Below are positions 23,360 to 35,648 of a stretch of 64,000 nucleotides of DNA, piece after piece (position 1 is the first letter of the stretch; every line of letters begins with the position of its first letter). Source of the DNA: Chrysaora quinquecirrha. Lineage: Eukaryota; Cnidaria; Scyphozoa; Semaeostomeae; Pelagiidae. A program made the position numbers and the translations under genes. The notes under the pieces were generated by a model. That model was not told the DNA's origin, ran no database searches, and saw nothing but the letters and a program-made list of their open reading frames with translations. The stretch lies in assembly GCA_014526335.1 (NCBI GenBank), contig JACTAT010000037.1, forward strand, positions 10,001,501-10,065,500, read 5' to 3'.

Positions 23360-24790
23360 ACCCGGGGGCATTCTTTTGCCATGAGGTGAGAGTGCCTGGT
23401 TCTTATGGTTACATTCATTCTAGATCAGGCTACCAGTCTGGCTGAGTGAAGGGTTTTCTTGTTAGCCCTTGTAGAATAGCACCCTCTGTATACATATATG
23501 CACCATTCTTTTAATTGTCCTTTGAAAATAGAATGGACACAACAGCACTCAGTTGGTGCAAAAGTACTCATGTCTTGTGATCAACTGAGTTCTCCATTTA
23601 CTTGCTTTAATCATACTGACCTCCTTGTTGCACTCTGACATTCAAACTTACTTCTGTAAGCAGTAAAATGCTGATGACTGTGGCAAAGAGGGAGGTACTT
23701 ATCAATTACCAACAGGAGCGGAGCAACAAAAATTTTTTGGGGGCACAGGTTTAAAATTTGCCAACGCTTTTACAACCACACCCATTTTTTCAACATGCTT
23801 TTTCTGATAATCATCATGAATTACACTTTAAAAAAACAAGAATCTCACTTTTTTCTTTTTCAAAAATCTAAAATTATTCTTTGCATTTTGTGGTTGATTT
23901 ATTAATTGATTCATTTCATCAATCTCTTCCAAAAGATTTTACATGTCATTTCAACAAGCTTACTCATACAGAACTTAGCATTATTAGTATATGCATTGCA
24001 TAACGTTTAAGTTTAGAGACTGGAAGTGACAGAGATATTCCATGATATTATTTCTCGGTTTAGTACTCTAATTTGATGGAATATCTATTACTGTAACTGA
24101 GCTTCTACACATTTTATTGAAAACGCCAAACAAGAGAAAACCTAAATCTCCAAATATCATCATTTGCTGACAAAACACTCCTTGTGTTGACATTTGCAAT
24201 ATTGGGGGTACTGTACCCCCCTTGGTGACACCCCTGATTACTAGATTTATTATGGCCACACTGGAGTCTGTGCACACTGCAGATGAAAAGTTATTTGGTT
24301 AGTCAAGGAATAGGGTGAAAAAACCACTGACACCTCAAATAGTCAGCCACAAGTGCAACTAAACTTGGCAAGGATGGCCAACACAGTTTTGCACTGCTGC
24401 TCAATTACAAGCTTAATAAACATCTACTACAGTGTTTTTTTGCAGTTCAATGCTAGAATATTGGGGGCTGCCACCCCAAATCTCCGCTTTGTAGTGTATA
24501 TGTTTTGAATTTATCAGAAAATTCATTGATTGCAAACTGCCATAAGGGGAGACGTGAAACTATACTAGCACCTGAGAGGACATCAGCCAAAAGTTAAACA
24601 CCAAACATTAGGCTGTCACATCATTGAGAACACTTTTTGAGTAGTCAGGGGTTTCCTTACACTCAGCCATTAATTACACTTGCTCTATGCAATGGCTTTC
24701 AGCAAGCGGAGGGGTCTTATAGTCAGGTCAGCGCTATGGTAAATGCAGCATGCAAAATCTGTGGGCAATGCAAAAAATGATTTACAATAA
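23360..24790. other. no gene seen
   Basis: AT-rich non-coding sequence with a few small hairpins (for example GGGGGTACTGTACCCCC near 24204). No recognisable gene. Confidence 0.4.
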
Positions 24791-24796
24791 GCGCAG

Positions 24797-25356
24797 AAGC
24801 TTGTAGATGACAAATCAACTTGTTGGACCTCTTCAAATTACTTGTGGGTGTAATCCGGCAGCATTTGTGCTTTTCCCATATACTTTTCTATATACTTTCA
24901 AACCGTGAAAGTGGCACAAATTTAAAATCGCTGCATGAAAAATCGAAAACAACAGTCAGAAAGTGCTTGCAGAGTACTTTCAGAACATATGTTGTTTTGA
25001 AATTCGGTCACTCTCCTCCCGAGATATTGATTGGTAAAACTTGAGTGCCCCCCTGGAAGCACGATTAATTTCTCGCTCGTGCAACATTGCAGGGGGCACT
25101 CAAAGTTCACCGCTCGATTACTCCGAGTAGGTGAGCTCAAATTTAACAAACAAGGCCTCTTTCGAATGCACTCAATAAGCCTTTTCTGGCAGTAGTTTTA
25201 AATTTTTCATGCAATGATTTTGGATTTCGGTCATTTTCAAGATTTTGAAGTAAATGAAAAACTGTATGGGGAAACCATAAAATGCTGCTGGGTTCCCCTC
25301 ACAAGTAATTTGGCGATGTCCAACAAGTTGATTTGTCATCTACAAGCTCTTGCACT
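24797..25356. mobile_element. foldback element, about 560 bp
   Basis: The left arm begins GCTTGTAGATGACAAATCAA, and the right arm ends with its reverse complement. The arms stay recognisably matched for about 265 bases (CTTGTTGGAC, AATTACTTGTG, GCAGCATTT, TTGAGTGCCCCC) and meet around 25065-25090, so nearly the whole unit can fold on itself. It has no coding frame. Target duplications were not resolved. Confidence 0.75.
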
Positions 25357-25524
25357 TGTTTTAAACCATTTTTTCAATTACCCGCCAATTTTGCAGTCTG
25401 ACCCCTTGTTCCTGTCCTGTAGCGACCTGACTAAAAAGCATAACTGGCATAACTTGAACAAAATAGATGAAGCTACCCTCGCGGGCCCATCGCCCCCCTC
25501 AGCTTTTGTAGGGTTTAAATTTGT

Positions 25525-25600
25525 GCTCCCTAGCCTGGATTTGAACCGCAGACTTTAAGCATAAACGGCGCAAATGCTAACCACTGCCTTACGCTACCCT
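25525..25600 (-). repeat. tRNA-derived SINE head or tRNA pseudogene
   Basis: On the minus strand GGTAGCGTAAGGCAGTGGTT resembles a Pol III A box, and GGTTCAAATCC 30-40 bases later is a good B box. The intervening arm does not fold into a clean anticodon stem, so this is more likely a SINE or pseudogene than a functional tRNA. Confidence 0.55.
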
Positions 25601-25609
25601 CCTTATAAC

Positions 25610-27960
25610 TACACTACGCTACCCTCCTAATAAATGACCAATTAAAATAATTTTTACCGGAGACATATTGAGGGGGTTGTTTTGACTGCAGCTATAGGAT
25701 ATTGCAAATTTCTCGCGTTTTACAGCCTCAGTAGACACAAAGTATATGTACAGTACAATAAATTATGAAAAAGTGTTTTTCTCATGTGCTTCTTCAAAGT
25801 AAGTGTCCAACATATTCCTTGCATATAAATAGTGTTGTTTTCTACTGCACTGCACGGTAGTTGTCTCTATACTTCATGTCAACCCTTCTTCCGTTTTCCA
25901 AATAAAAATATAATTTCAACCTAACTCAATATGGAGTGGGGGCTTATTCGAAGAAGGATCTTCGAGTACTTCAGAGAGCTGGTTGAAGCTGAGACCCTTG
26001 ATCCATAGTATTAATGATGCCATAAGCAAGTGATGAGATGGTATGCCAAAAATGATGGATGAATTATGAGAAACAGTGTATATAGTGATATCTGAAGAGT
26101 TTTCTTATTGGACACTATCGAAGACAGATTAATACAATTGTGATCAAGAATGATATGGGGGGGATATGAGTTGGTATGATATGATATGATATGAGGCATT
26201 GCCACATGGTCGGCGACAATATTGCTGCCTTGAACGTCGCGAATTTCGAAAGTGCAGTGGTGCACTGAGAAGGAAAAACAAGGGAGCAGATTTCACAGGG
26301 CGATTGTTCAGCTAGAAATGTATGAAGTTTTCAGTCGAAGAGCAGATAGAAATTGCGACATTCTAAATAGCAACTAGAATGAATGGGTGTTTCGAAAAAC
26401 GCACAGCAAGCAACTCTCTTTAAAATGTGCAATTCTTAATTTCCCTCAAAGATGTAATCTCTTCGCAAAATGATAATATGTTTATTTCCAGATACCGGTG
26501 ATTTTAAGGAGAAGTTGAAATTAAATAATGACAATTTATCTTGGTATTATTTAATCTGTGCCCAAAGCTGAAAGAAATTTCGAATGGATAGGAAAGATTA
26601 GGTGGTTTGTAGCTTCAAACTATCTTACTTTACTTGCTCTGCCTTACTCAGCTTGAGTGAAGCTCTTCTTCTAATTGATTTTCCTTGGTCAAGGATCCAA
26701 CGCCGTATGGAGAAGATTGAAAGGGTTTTAGAATATCCCAATCCAGTAAGCCCTGTAAAGGCGTGGCGACTTTACGGTATATAAAAATGTTTATTCGCTT
26801 TAGGTATGTAAATTCATTGTTACAAGGGGTTTACCAAGAGGGTAATATTGTAAGATTTTTCAAATGACTAGAACTGTACTTTAATCTTATCAACAGTCTG
26901 GATACATATATGGCTACAAAGTAATGTTTTATAGCACAGAGAAATCAACGAAAAAGGTTGCTTTTTAACCACTTTTCTTTGATATATCTAAATTTAGTAA
27001 TACCACACACCGAAAGGTGTATCATTTCCATAAAGTGCGTACGAGATTTATGGGATTTGGAAAACTCTGTCTTTCTTGGTCAGATATATGGGTTTTATTG
27101 AGATTTAGAAAGATTTACATAGGGATTTCCTCGACTTTTTCTAGATATTTCGAAATTTGCCTTGCAAACTTCGTGTCAAAATGTCGGTAAAATGACTGAA
27201 TTTGGTCTCGAAGATCTAAGTTCTAGAATAGTCATGCGCGGGTGAATCAAGGCTTGTGCACATAGGCAGAAGCTAAGAACCGAGATTCAAGAGACTTAAA
27301 GGATTTATCGGATTCGAAAGATTTGTAAGATTTATGAAGAAGATTTGTGGTCAAAGTATACGAATATAAAAAGTGATACACCCCTCGCCACACACCACAC
27401 AATATACAATGAGACAACCTATATTTACAGGAAAGTTATTATCACCAACAGGATACATAATGATTTATTTTTTCCTCTTCTCTGAAATTGAAATGTTCAA
27501 CATATTCTCAAAACGTCCGATCTTGGGAATTATGTTTTGTTAACCTGGTTGCTGCTATAAGGATTAATGTGCCTTGGATCAATGTCATATCTAGCTGAAT
27601 CTAGGATGGATTGTAAAAATTGGTTAGGGGTATTTCTTTTGAAACAAAATAGACAATTCACCTACATTACAGTAATACCATTCCATTTTGAAATCAACCG
27701 CAGGGTATGACTCATCAATGTAACTGTTCAATTATACCAAGATACTTAGGAGACGTCGCACTTCTAGTGTTTGAATTTTCCGCTATGTAGCTGGCATTGC
27801 ATTGTCAACAGTAAGATAGTAGAAAAAAGAACATCTTCAACTTTGAAAAGCACAATAACTAGTGTACCACACTGTATTATTTCTTCAAACAGCTTGCATC
27901 GTTTAGCAATAGCAGAACACAACAGCCTTTCTGTTCCACTGTAATCCTTTTTGCTACAAA
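25610..27960. other. no gene seen; short repeats only
   Basis: No credible exon on either strand. Near 27003-27025 and 27373-27395 the words CACACC and GTGTATCA recur in inverted order, possibly the ends of a roughly 400-bp element. A GATATGATATGATATGAT microsatellite lies near 26180. Confidence 0.4.
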
Positions 27961-27964
27961 ACAC

Positions 27965-28981
27965 TCAACTGCTGAAACATTTAGAAGCACTGGATTCTGC
28001 TGCTATCACTCCAATGGCATTCTCGGATGAAACAGGTTCTATTGCTGATGAAGGCGTGACCGAACATCGAATACAAACTCTTCTTTTAACAAAGACTCTT
28101 GCTTCTTTAATAATCAGAATGCAGATCAATGGATCTAGGAAATAGCTTAAAGTGGTCATTGGACCGGCTATTGCTTGAAGCTTTTCCAAGAACATTGGAC
28201 TTATACCATTCGCACGCAGCTGGATAGCCAGAACATAAGGCAAGTAAGCAAGAACATTCTTTACTGTCAATATGAACGAAATGAAAGTTGCTTTTAAACG
28301 ATTTCTTTTCAATGCAAATTGTTGTGAATTGGCAGGACCATTGACAGCGGATATCATGTTCATTTCACGTTTGTAAGAAAAATGTCCCATTAACCACAAT
28401 CGAATGTTTAGTATGAGAAGCGCAATGAAACAACATGCGAATATTGCAGTAAAAACATGAATGCTGAATTTTCGCATCGGTACAATCGGTGTTTTAAGAG
28501 GAAGACTTGCTTCAAAGAATCCAAAACAAATTAATGTTAGTGATAAAATCCATGAGCAGATCAATGTGAAAGAAAGTCTTTTCTTTGTTACGATCATTGG
28601 ATATGTCAATGGAAATTGACATGAAATGTAGCGATTTAAGTTTAGAAAAATGTAGTTCATGAAGGAGCAGCAATGAGCGGTGTGAATCAGAAATCCAGCG
28701 ACTTCTCGTAATGGAATACAATGATTGCTTTTGTATTTCATAAATCGACCTCCGATCAACAATGGTGTGAATACAACTGAAATGAACGTGTTCAGAACAG
28801 CAATGTTTGTAAGAATGTAGTTCTGATTCCTCGCAGCAGTGTTTGATGCTGAATTTATTTTGAAAATGATGATAACAAAGAGAATATTTACAAGAGCCGC
28901 CAAGAACAGCACTGTTCCTCCAAAGACCACAGGATGAAGCTCCGTCACACAAATTTCTTCTTTTAAGCTTTTGTTTGTCAT
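27965..28981 (-). CDS. intronless class A (rhodopsin-like) G-protein-coupled receptor
   Basis: The first in-frame ATG gives 338 residues (start MTNKSLKEEICVTELHP). The predicted order is a short N-terminus, TM1 (VVFGGTVLFLAALVNILFVI), TM2 around NYILTNIAVLNTFISVVF, a TM3 preceded by a Cys and ending NRYISCQFPLTYP, TM4 FTLICSWILSLTLI, TM5 HVFTAIFACCFIALLILNI, a long third inner loop, TM6 KATFISFILTVKNVLAYLPY and TM7 ending LDPLICIL. The TM3 motif is NRY instead of the usual D/ERY, and NPxxY is replaced by DPLIC. Single-exon class A receptors with such changes are common in large invertebrate expansions. The ligand is unknown. There is no neighbouring receptor copy in the window. The frame is intact, so it is probably functional. 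Confidence 0.85.
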   Translation of the reverse strand: MTNKSLKEEICVTELHPVVFGGTVLFLAALVNILFVIIIFKINSASNTAARNQNYILTNIAVLNTFISVVFTPLLIGGRFMKYKSNHCIPLREVAGFLIHTAHCCSFMNYIFLNLNRYISCQFPLTYPMIVTKKRLSFTLICSWILSLTLICFGFFEASLPLKTPIVPMRKFSIHVFTAIFACCFIALLILNIRLWLMGHFSYKREMNMISAVNGPANSQQFALKRNRLKATFISFILTVKNVLAYLPYVLAIQLRANGISPMFLEKLQAIAGPMTTLSYFLDPLICILIIKEARVFVKRRVCIRCSVTPSSAIEPVSSENAIGVIAAESSASKCFSS

Positions 28982-29019
28982 GCTGCTCAGTAATTTCCAA
29001 ATCGTAAACAACTTAACAA

Positions 29020-30950
29020 TTGTAACCTGTATTCTTCATCTACATTGAATATGTAATATCCTGTTATGAAGAACCTTGATTTCAGCCTTCTGTTAGCTTT
29101 TCCAAGTGATGACAATGAGCAAACCATCGCGATATTGTTTTATAGCTACTATAACATTATGTTAATTTGGGAAAACTGAAAATTATAATGCGAAGCAGCT
29201 GCACTCCCACCTGATGAAATCTCATGTTAACATTTGCAAATTATGGAAGAAGTTTTATCTAATTATTTTTACTTTCACTATCCATAGTTGTGAATGCATG
29301 AGCCACGGCAGCTGCAACCGTTAGAAGAAGGAATCAGCTGAAAATTTTTTAATTATACGTGTGGAAAAAACATTCCTTTTGAGCGAAAAAGGCAATTTTT
29401 AAGCAGGAATTGGTTAACAAAACTGTTAATTCAAACTAAAATGAATTCAAATTGCAGCAATGGTGTAACCTTCTTGTGTCATCATTCACACGAGCCAATC
29501 ACGCTTTCTAATGAGCTTGTAACTATTCTGATATCTTAAGATATTTAGAAATAAAATCGTTTTAGCTAAAATTTGATACTGAATATTTTTAGCTCAGCTG
29601 GGAAATATTTTGCAACAAACATGAAATAGAGGTTTATAAAACTTAAAAAATGTTTCAAAAACGCTCTGAAATAGGGGTCCTCATATTTTTCTTAACTCTT
29701 GTATAGGAATACCCAAATTTGGTATTAAAGCGTATATGCATTTCTAGCTGGTCTCGCAAGTTCCTAACGAAAATATCCGTAATTGAACAACGGCCGCGAT
29801 TAGGGTCGCATGAATTCTTTTCAAACCGCACCACTAACACCCCAACCCAAGTAAGGGAGGGAGGGTGGAAAAGACATAAACTTATTGAACTGTTTTTCAA
29901 TTTGAAATAGGACCAAACAAATGACATTGCTTGAAATACTTATTGAGCATAATCTGCTTAGGGCTGCAGGAAAGAATCCTAAAGTTTCAATAAAAGAGCG
30001 ATAACGTAAAATTCCAACCCATTTCATGTACACCAAAGCACACAAACCAAAAAAAAAATTTCTGATACAACATTATATTTTTATCAGCATGAAAATCGTT
30101 CTCTGGAGTTCTTTGTGTCACTTCTGAGATTAAGAGAATAAATTTGTGAGTTCGACTCTGTTCCTTCTCCATACAGACGATCTTAGACAGGAAGTAATCA
30201 AGTCTTTGTATATTGTTGATACTAACCTGTGTTTATTGTCTCTTTTTTAAATATTTCACTCGGCCAATCGAGAAATTTGTCATGCTCTACAGCAGCTAGA
30301 GAAGTCTCTTAAATGTTACAAACGATCCCCACCGACTCTATGCATATAAAACTAAGAAGTAGAATCATAAGATTTTGGAAGTTCAGAATGACGGGACGGC
30401 ATATTTAATGTGAAGAAATTGAGCATTGCACTTTGCGGTGTCCAGATGGATAATCCGCTAGGGCAGGAAGAGCACAAAACATGAAATTTTTGAAAACCCC
30501 CAATCATGGGATTTGCCTTGAAAACCCCCCAAAAAAATGTAGGTTAGCTTGATTCCCACCTTTCTTGTTGTGTGGGAGACTAAAGGTGAAACTGACATCA
30601 AACGGCTGAAGAAACTGCGAAAAAGCTGCTAGATTTGTTAGGAACAGAAAATGGGCTATTGATTTTGCAATGATCAGCCGTAAAACCGTTAACAAGCACA
30701 GTTTCGCTGCTTTTTTGAGTGATAGCTACATACCATATGTAAACAGGGGGATATTCTAGATAGCAATCTTTTTAGCAAACATTTAAGCTGGTAAACTCGC
30801 AATAAAAAGGTGTTCAGTGAAGATAATAACTCACATATCACAGCTTCTCCAAAATTTAAAAGGGTTATCAAATGAATAAATTGAATGCATTTTTCCATTC
30901 GTACTACAATCTTTGAAGACAACTATCTTTTTGCAATCCTATAAAATACT
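29020..30950. other. no gene seen
   Basis: AT-rich sequence upstream of the receptor gene. Small frames (29655-30922) show no family features. A promoter for the receptor should lie here, but no element can be pointed to. Confidence 0.35.
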
Positions 30951-30951
30951 G

Positions 30952-33444
30952 TTCGAGACCCGACCATTTTCTGTCCCTAAACCGTTATTTGTCCCTAAAT
31001 TGTCCCCAAAGTTGTAGTTATTGTCCCGAATATTTCGGGTTAGAAAATATTGAAAATAATTTAGGGATACTTTCAATGTTCGTCCCCAAATCGTTCCTAA
31101 TGCAAGACGCGAGATAAAACTATTTGTCCCGAAAATGTTTGTCCCTAAATAATTTTGTCATTGTTTGATCTACAATCTATCCCTAAATTGTCCCTAATAT
31201 TTGGATTTGCTTAAGTTCAAAAGAAAAAGCGCGCAAAATCAAAAATTTAACCGTCGACATCATCACAACGAACAACGAACAAAAGATGAGGAAAAAGGGA
31301 TGGACATGACATGATGCTGCAGCTCTGCTAAATCCTCAAAATCCAAACCGGCCAGAAGTAGCCGTCCCTGCCGAAGCTACCGCTCTGAAGGACGAAACTG
31401 GTAAGAATCTTTTTTTATAATTTTACATCAATGTAAAAAGCTAATCCTTCAAAACCAGTCTGTTTCAAAATTAACCTCTGCAGCCAACAAATCTGATGCT
31501 CAACGTAAACAAACCGTACATCTTGCCGATGTACCAAAATTTTACTTATCTTTTGCGCAATTTGCTAATGAAGAATGTTCCTCTATCTAATTCATTGCAC
31601 GATTTCTATTTTTTAGACCTTGATATGGAGAAAGGATAAGCGAGCAGGATTCTTCGCGATGAGAAAAAGTATGAGATCCTCTGGATGAAGAATCAACGAT
31701 GAACCAATTCGATTCTGAACGTTGCAAACAGGGAGCAAATCAGAAAGACTGCTGTTGGTAAAGAATTTTTCTCACCGTAAAGTAGCATATGTAATAGAGA
31801 AATAATCGGACGTTTAAAATACGAACGTTTTAATGGTAGTTATTTCATAATTTTTCGAGAGAGATCGTTGTTTTTAGGCATTTTTAGTTTTTTTTTATCA
31901 CTGTATAATTTTATCAAAGTGTCTTGTATTCACATAGTATTTTAGTATTATTCTCGCGTGTATCTATAATACAATTTACACAGTAAAACAAATCAACCAG
32001 AAAGTTTAGGGATAAACATTAATTTTGTCCCCAAAAGTCGGACAGCAACATGTCCCTAAATTGTCCCCAAATCGTCCCTAAACTGTCCCTAAACTGTCCA
32101 CAGATTTTGTGGTGGTCGATTGTCCCTAATTTTCCAACCCTATCATGAAGCATTTGTCCCTGAATTGTCCCTAATCCATTAACGCAATTCAGGGGTTACT
32201 TAGAAGAATTTCGCAGCTTTTCTTTGTTAGATTTCAATAGACAACACAAAAGCTTCGAGTAATTTATCAGTATTCATTTTTCAATTGTATTATTGATACA
32301 CGCGAGAATAATACTATGTGAATACAAGACACTTTGATAAAATTATACAGTGATCAAAACAACTAAAATGCCTAAACACAACGTTCTCTCTCGAAAATTT
32401 ACGAAATAACTACCATAAAAAAGTTTGTATTTAAACGTCCGATTATTTCTCTATTACATATGCTACTTTACGGCATAAAAGATTCTTTACCAACAGCAGT
32501 CTTTCTGATTTGCTCCCTGTTTGCAACGTTCAGAATCGCAGTGGTTCATCGTCGATTCTTCATCCAGAGGATCTCATACTTTTTCTCTTCGCGAAGAATC
32601 CTGCTCGCTTTATCCATTCTCCATATCAAGGTCTAAAAAATAGAAATCGTAGCAAGAATGGTTAATCAATTTTCTTCTCTTTTCTCAAAATCATAAGTTT
32701 GCCGGCCTATGTACGCAAACAGATTTCCACTGGTTTTTAAAATGATATTTATTGTTGTTACAATGTAAATTAGCAATGAATTAGATAGAGGAACATTCTT
32801 CTTGGCGAATTGCGCGAAAGATAAGTAACATTTCGTTAATCATCGTCAAGATGTACGGTTTGTCTATGTTGAGCATCAGATTTGTCTGGCTGCAGAGGTA
32901 AATTTTGAAACAGACTGATTTGAAGGATTAGCTTTTTACATTGATGTAAAATAACAAAAAAAGATTCTTACCAGTTTCGTCCTTCAGAGCAGTAGCTTCG
33001 GCAGGGACGGCTACTCCTGGCCTGTTTGGATATTGAGGATTTAGCAGAGCTGCAGCATCATGTCATGTCCTCCCTTTTTCCTCATCTTGTTCGTTGTTCA
33101 TTGTGATGATGTCGACGGTTAAATTTTTTATTTTGCGCGCTTTTTTCTTTGAACTTAAGCGAATTCAAATATTAGGGACAATTTAGGGATAGATTGTAGA
33201 TCAAACAATGACAAAATTATTTAGGGACGAATATTTTCGGGACAAATAGTTTTACCTCGCCTCTTTCATTAGGGACGATTTGGGGACAAACATTGAAAGT
33301 ATCCCTAAATAATTTTCAATATTTTCTAACCCGAAATTTTCGGGACAATAACTACAAATTTGGGGACAATTTAGGGACAAATAACGGTTTAGGGACAGAA
33401 AATAGTCAGGTCTCGAAACTATGGGGTTAATTTGTTTTACTGTG
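30952..33444. mobile_element. inverted pair of TA-family elements (1-kb inverted repeat)
   Basis: A plus-orientation copy runs 31979-33444: it starts CACAGTAAAACAAATCAACC after TA and ends TTAATTTGTTTTACTGTG. Its inner part (about 32284-33420) is the reverse complement of 30952-31976, a minus-orientation copy lacking its outer 30 or so bases. Both carry many TGTCCCTAAA words near their ends. The plus copy may have inserted into the minus copy, or the pair may be one foldback unit. The right flank (CTG) is not TA, so the original target site is not preserved there. No transposase is seen. Another copy of the same ends flanks 43869-48733. Confidence 0.75.
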
Positions 33445-33699
33445 CTGTAATTCCGTTGCTCTTCCAAAAAGTTGTAAATCTACACAGCAACTCCCTTATG
33501 CGAATTTCGGATGAAGTTTCTGATGAATAACTGCCTTGTTTATTCCTGTTGTTTTACAACTGGTGAAGGTTTATTCCCGATACGTTTAGTTTTAGCATAT
33601 TCATGGCAAACAGTTAGTTCATTTATTCTTCGATATTTATTATATTCTATTTCCACACATACACTGGTTACATGCTATATAATACAATATGTATACTGT

Positions 33700-33932
33700 T
33701 AAGGGCCGTTATAGTAGCGTATAATGAAGGCAGTCGGAGTCGGTCAGAGCCCTAAGGTTATTAGATGGTGAAGGTGAAGTTGTTTTAGCGCAAGTCGCTA
33801 GGATCTCAGTAGTAGGTTAACTAATCGAGACCTCGACCGTGGCTGTGACGCTACCGTGGTTGGGCTCGAACCCTGACCACACTGAGCTTCTGACACCACG
33901 AGTCAGCTGGATTACACCACGACGCCACAGCA
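33700..33932 (-). repeat. tRNA-derived SINE candidate
   Basis: On the minus strand a tRNA-like head has GGTGTAATCCAGCTGACTCG (A-box-like) and, about 45 bases on, GGTTCGAGCCC, a perfect B box. A non-tRNA body follows to about 33700. No poly-A or target duplication was resolved. Confidence 0.5.
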
Positions 33933-34529
33933 CCTTCAGACTATCAGGTTATTAGCATCAGTAAAATATAACAACACTCAGACTGAGATATGAAGCAGAC
34001 TTAGACCCCTTCTTACTATACTCACACCAACAATAACAGCTTTTGATAAAATAACAAAAACAAATTTTTTCTGGAGCCCTTTTGCGACCCCTAAAGAATT
34101 GGGGCCCTTAGTTTTCGAACTAAAGGTAACTTTAGTCCGTTACCCTACTGTTTTAAGTCACTGTAGCGGACATGGATGACGATTCGTTCTAGTTCACTAG
34201 TTCATTTACTATTAAATGTTTTTTTCCAAAATATTATCAGCTGAAGACCAATCTACACCTATCTTTCTTACATTCTTCTAGGAATTAAGCGAGTGAGCAC
34301 CTCAATGCACTGTGTCGGTACACTTTCGGAAAGATCTTACAACAATAACGCATTTGGCAAGCATTTTTGCAAAGCAACTTGTAACTCTCACTTCCTTCGA
34401 GCTTTTCCCACTAAAACACTTAACCTAATTATGGAAATGAAAGTTTCTTCTCTAAATAAAAGCTTCCAGGATCTGTTGTCATCAGATTAACCGCAGTGAG
34501 CAATCTAAATGTCTTAACAAAATTCGTTA

Positions 34530-35135
34530 TTGAAATTTATTGTCACAAAGAGTGCTTTAAAACTTCAAATTCGCGGTCGCAGGGCAATGCACTTTTTAAG
34601 AGTACGAGATTTCCGTTAAAACAAACGAATTTTCAAGGGATTTCCCTGAAAACAAGATGGTTTCCAACAAGGATGTACGAGAATTTCAAGAAGTCAATCA
34701 CCCTTTGATGGCGATGAATAGCGGAAACACCATGGGGATTTTTTCGACTGACACTCCTGGGAGAGAGTATAAACGTCAGAAACATTCAAACCAAAACAGC
34801 AGTCTAAGAGTCTTAGACTATTCAGACCCGGATCGTAATGCACCAATCAAAACGTGAAGCGGAATTGACAATGAGTTTCAACACCAATCAGCTTGCAAGA
34901 AACAGCGACTTAATTGAAGAGTCCCAATGAGAAAACAATCCCTTTGTGTCTACACAGAACCGGTATTTTGGTTATTTTGTGGACAGATTCCCAAACAAAT
35001 AAAACAAGGATATTCGCGAGTTATGTGAAAAATTCATCGCTGTAATTTTCTGCACAATCTGGGTTATCAAGTAAATTTTGTCCCATGGCTGAATCATGTT
35101 TAGATTGGGTTCTTGTTTGGACCCGTAGGGTTATT
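34530..35135. repeat. interspersed repeat, copy 1 (partner 59460-59945)
   Basis: The two regions share long collinear blocks: AATGCACCAATCA, ACACCAATCAGCT, TGTCTACACAGAACCGG, TCGCTGTAATTTTC and GAATCATGTTT. The copies are on the same strand and well diverged. Small open frames in both copies are not conserved, so the element looks non-coding. Confidence 0.7.
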
Positions 35136-35645
35136 AGAATTTTCCAAAGGCAAAAATAAATTGACGAGGTTGGCAGTAGTGAAACATGAAACATTTGTGG
35201 TTTATTTTCTGTTACAAATTTGCAAGGTGAAATTATTATGTCTATGGATATTTGGATACATACATGCGCTCCACGACTGTCTCTTAACATGTTCTTCGGT
35301 CATAAAAAGGCGGAATAACTGCCATCGTAACATATGAAGAAAAAAGCGGAATAAATGCCCATAGAATATTATTGCAGGATATTGTTAAAACCATACACGT
35401 TCTTTTATAACTGAATATAAGATAAAATTACTTTAATTCTGTCTAGCAAAAATGTAAAATTTGACAAAGTAAGCATCAAAACAGTGAATGCAAGTTTCGC
35501 AAACCATAAATCCTTAACAAGTCATATTAGGCATTTAAATTTATTATTTTCTTATCAAGTCCAAATTGACTAAAGAGACCATTTTTGATGCAATTAAGGT
35601 TCTTTAAATGCACAAAACTTTAATGTTTCTCAAACACATATACAT
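35135..35645. other. downstream flank of the secreted-protein gene
   Basis: No gene or repeat recognised. An ATTAAA on the minus strand around 35617-35623, about 25 bases after the stop of the secreted-protein gene, is a possible polyadenylation signal. Confidence 0.35.
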
Positions 35646-35648
35646 TTT

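Noticed and set aside
27003..27395. MITE with CACACC...GTGTATCA ends
   Set aside because: The inverted similarity is only short words with gaps, too weak to define ends.
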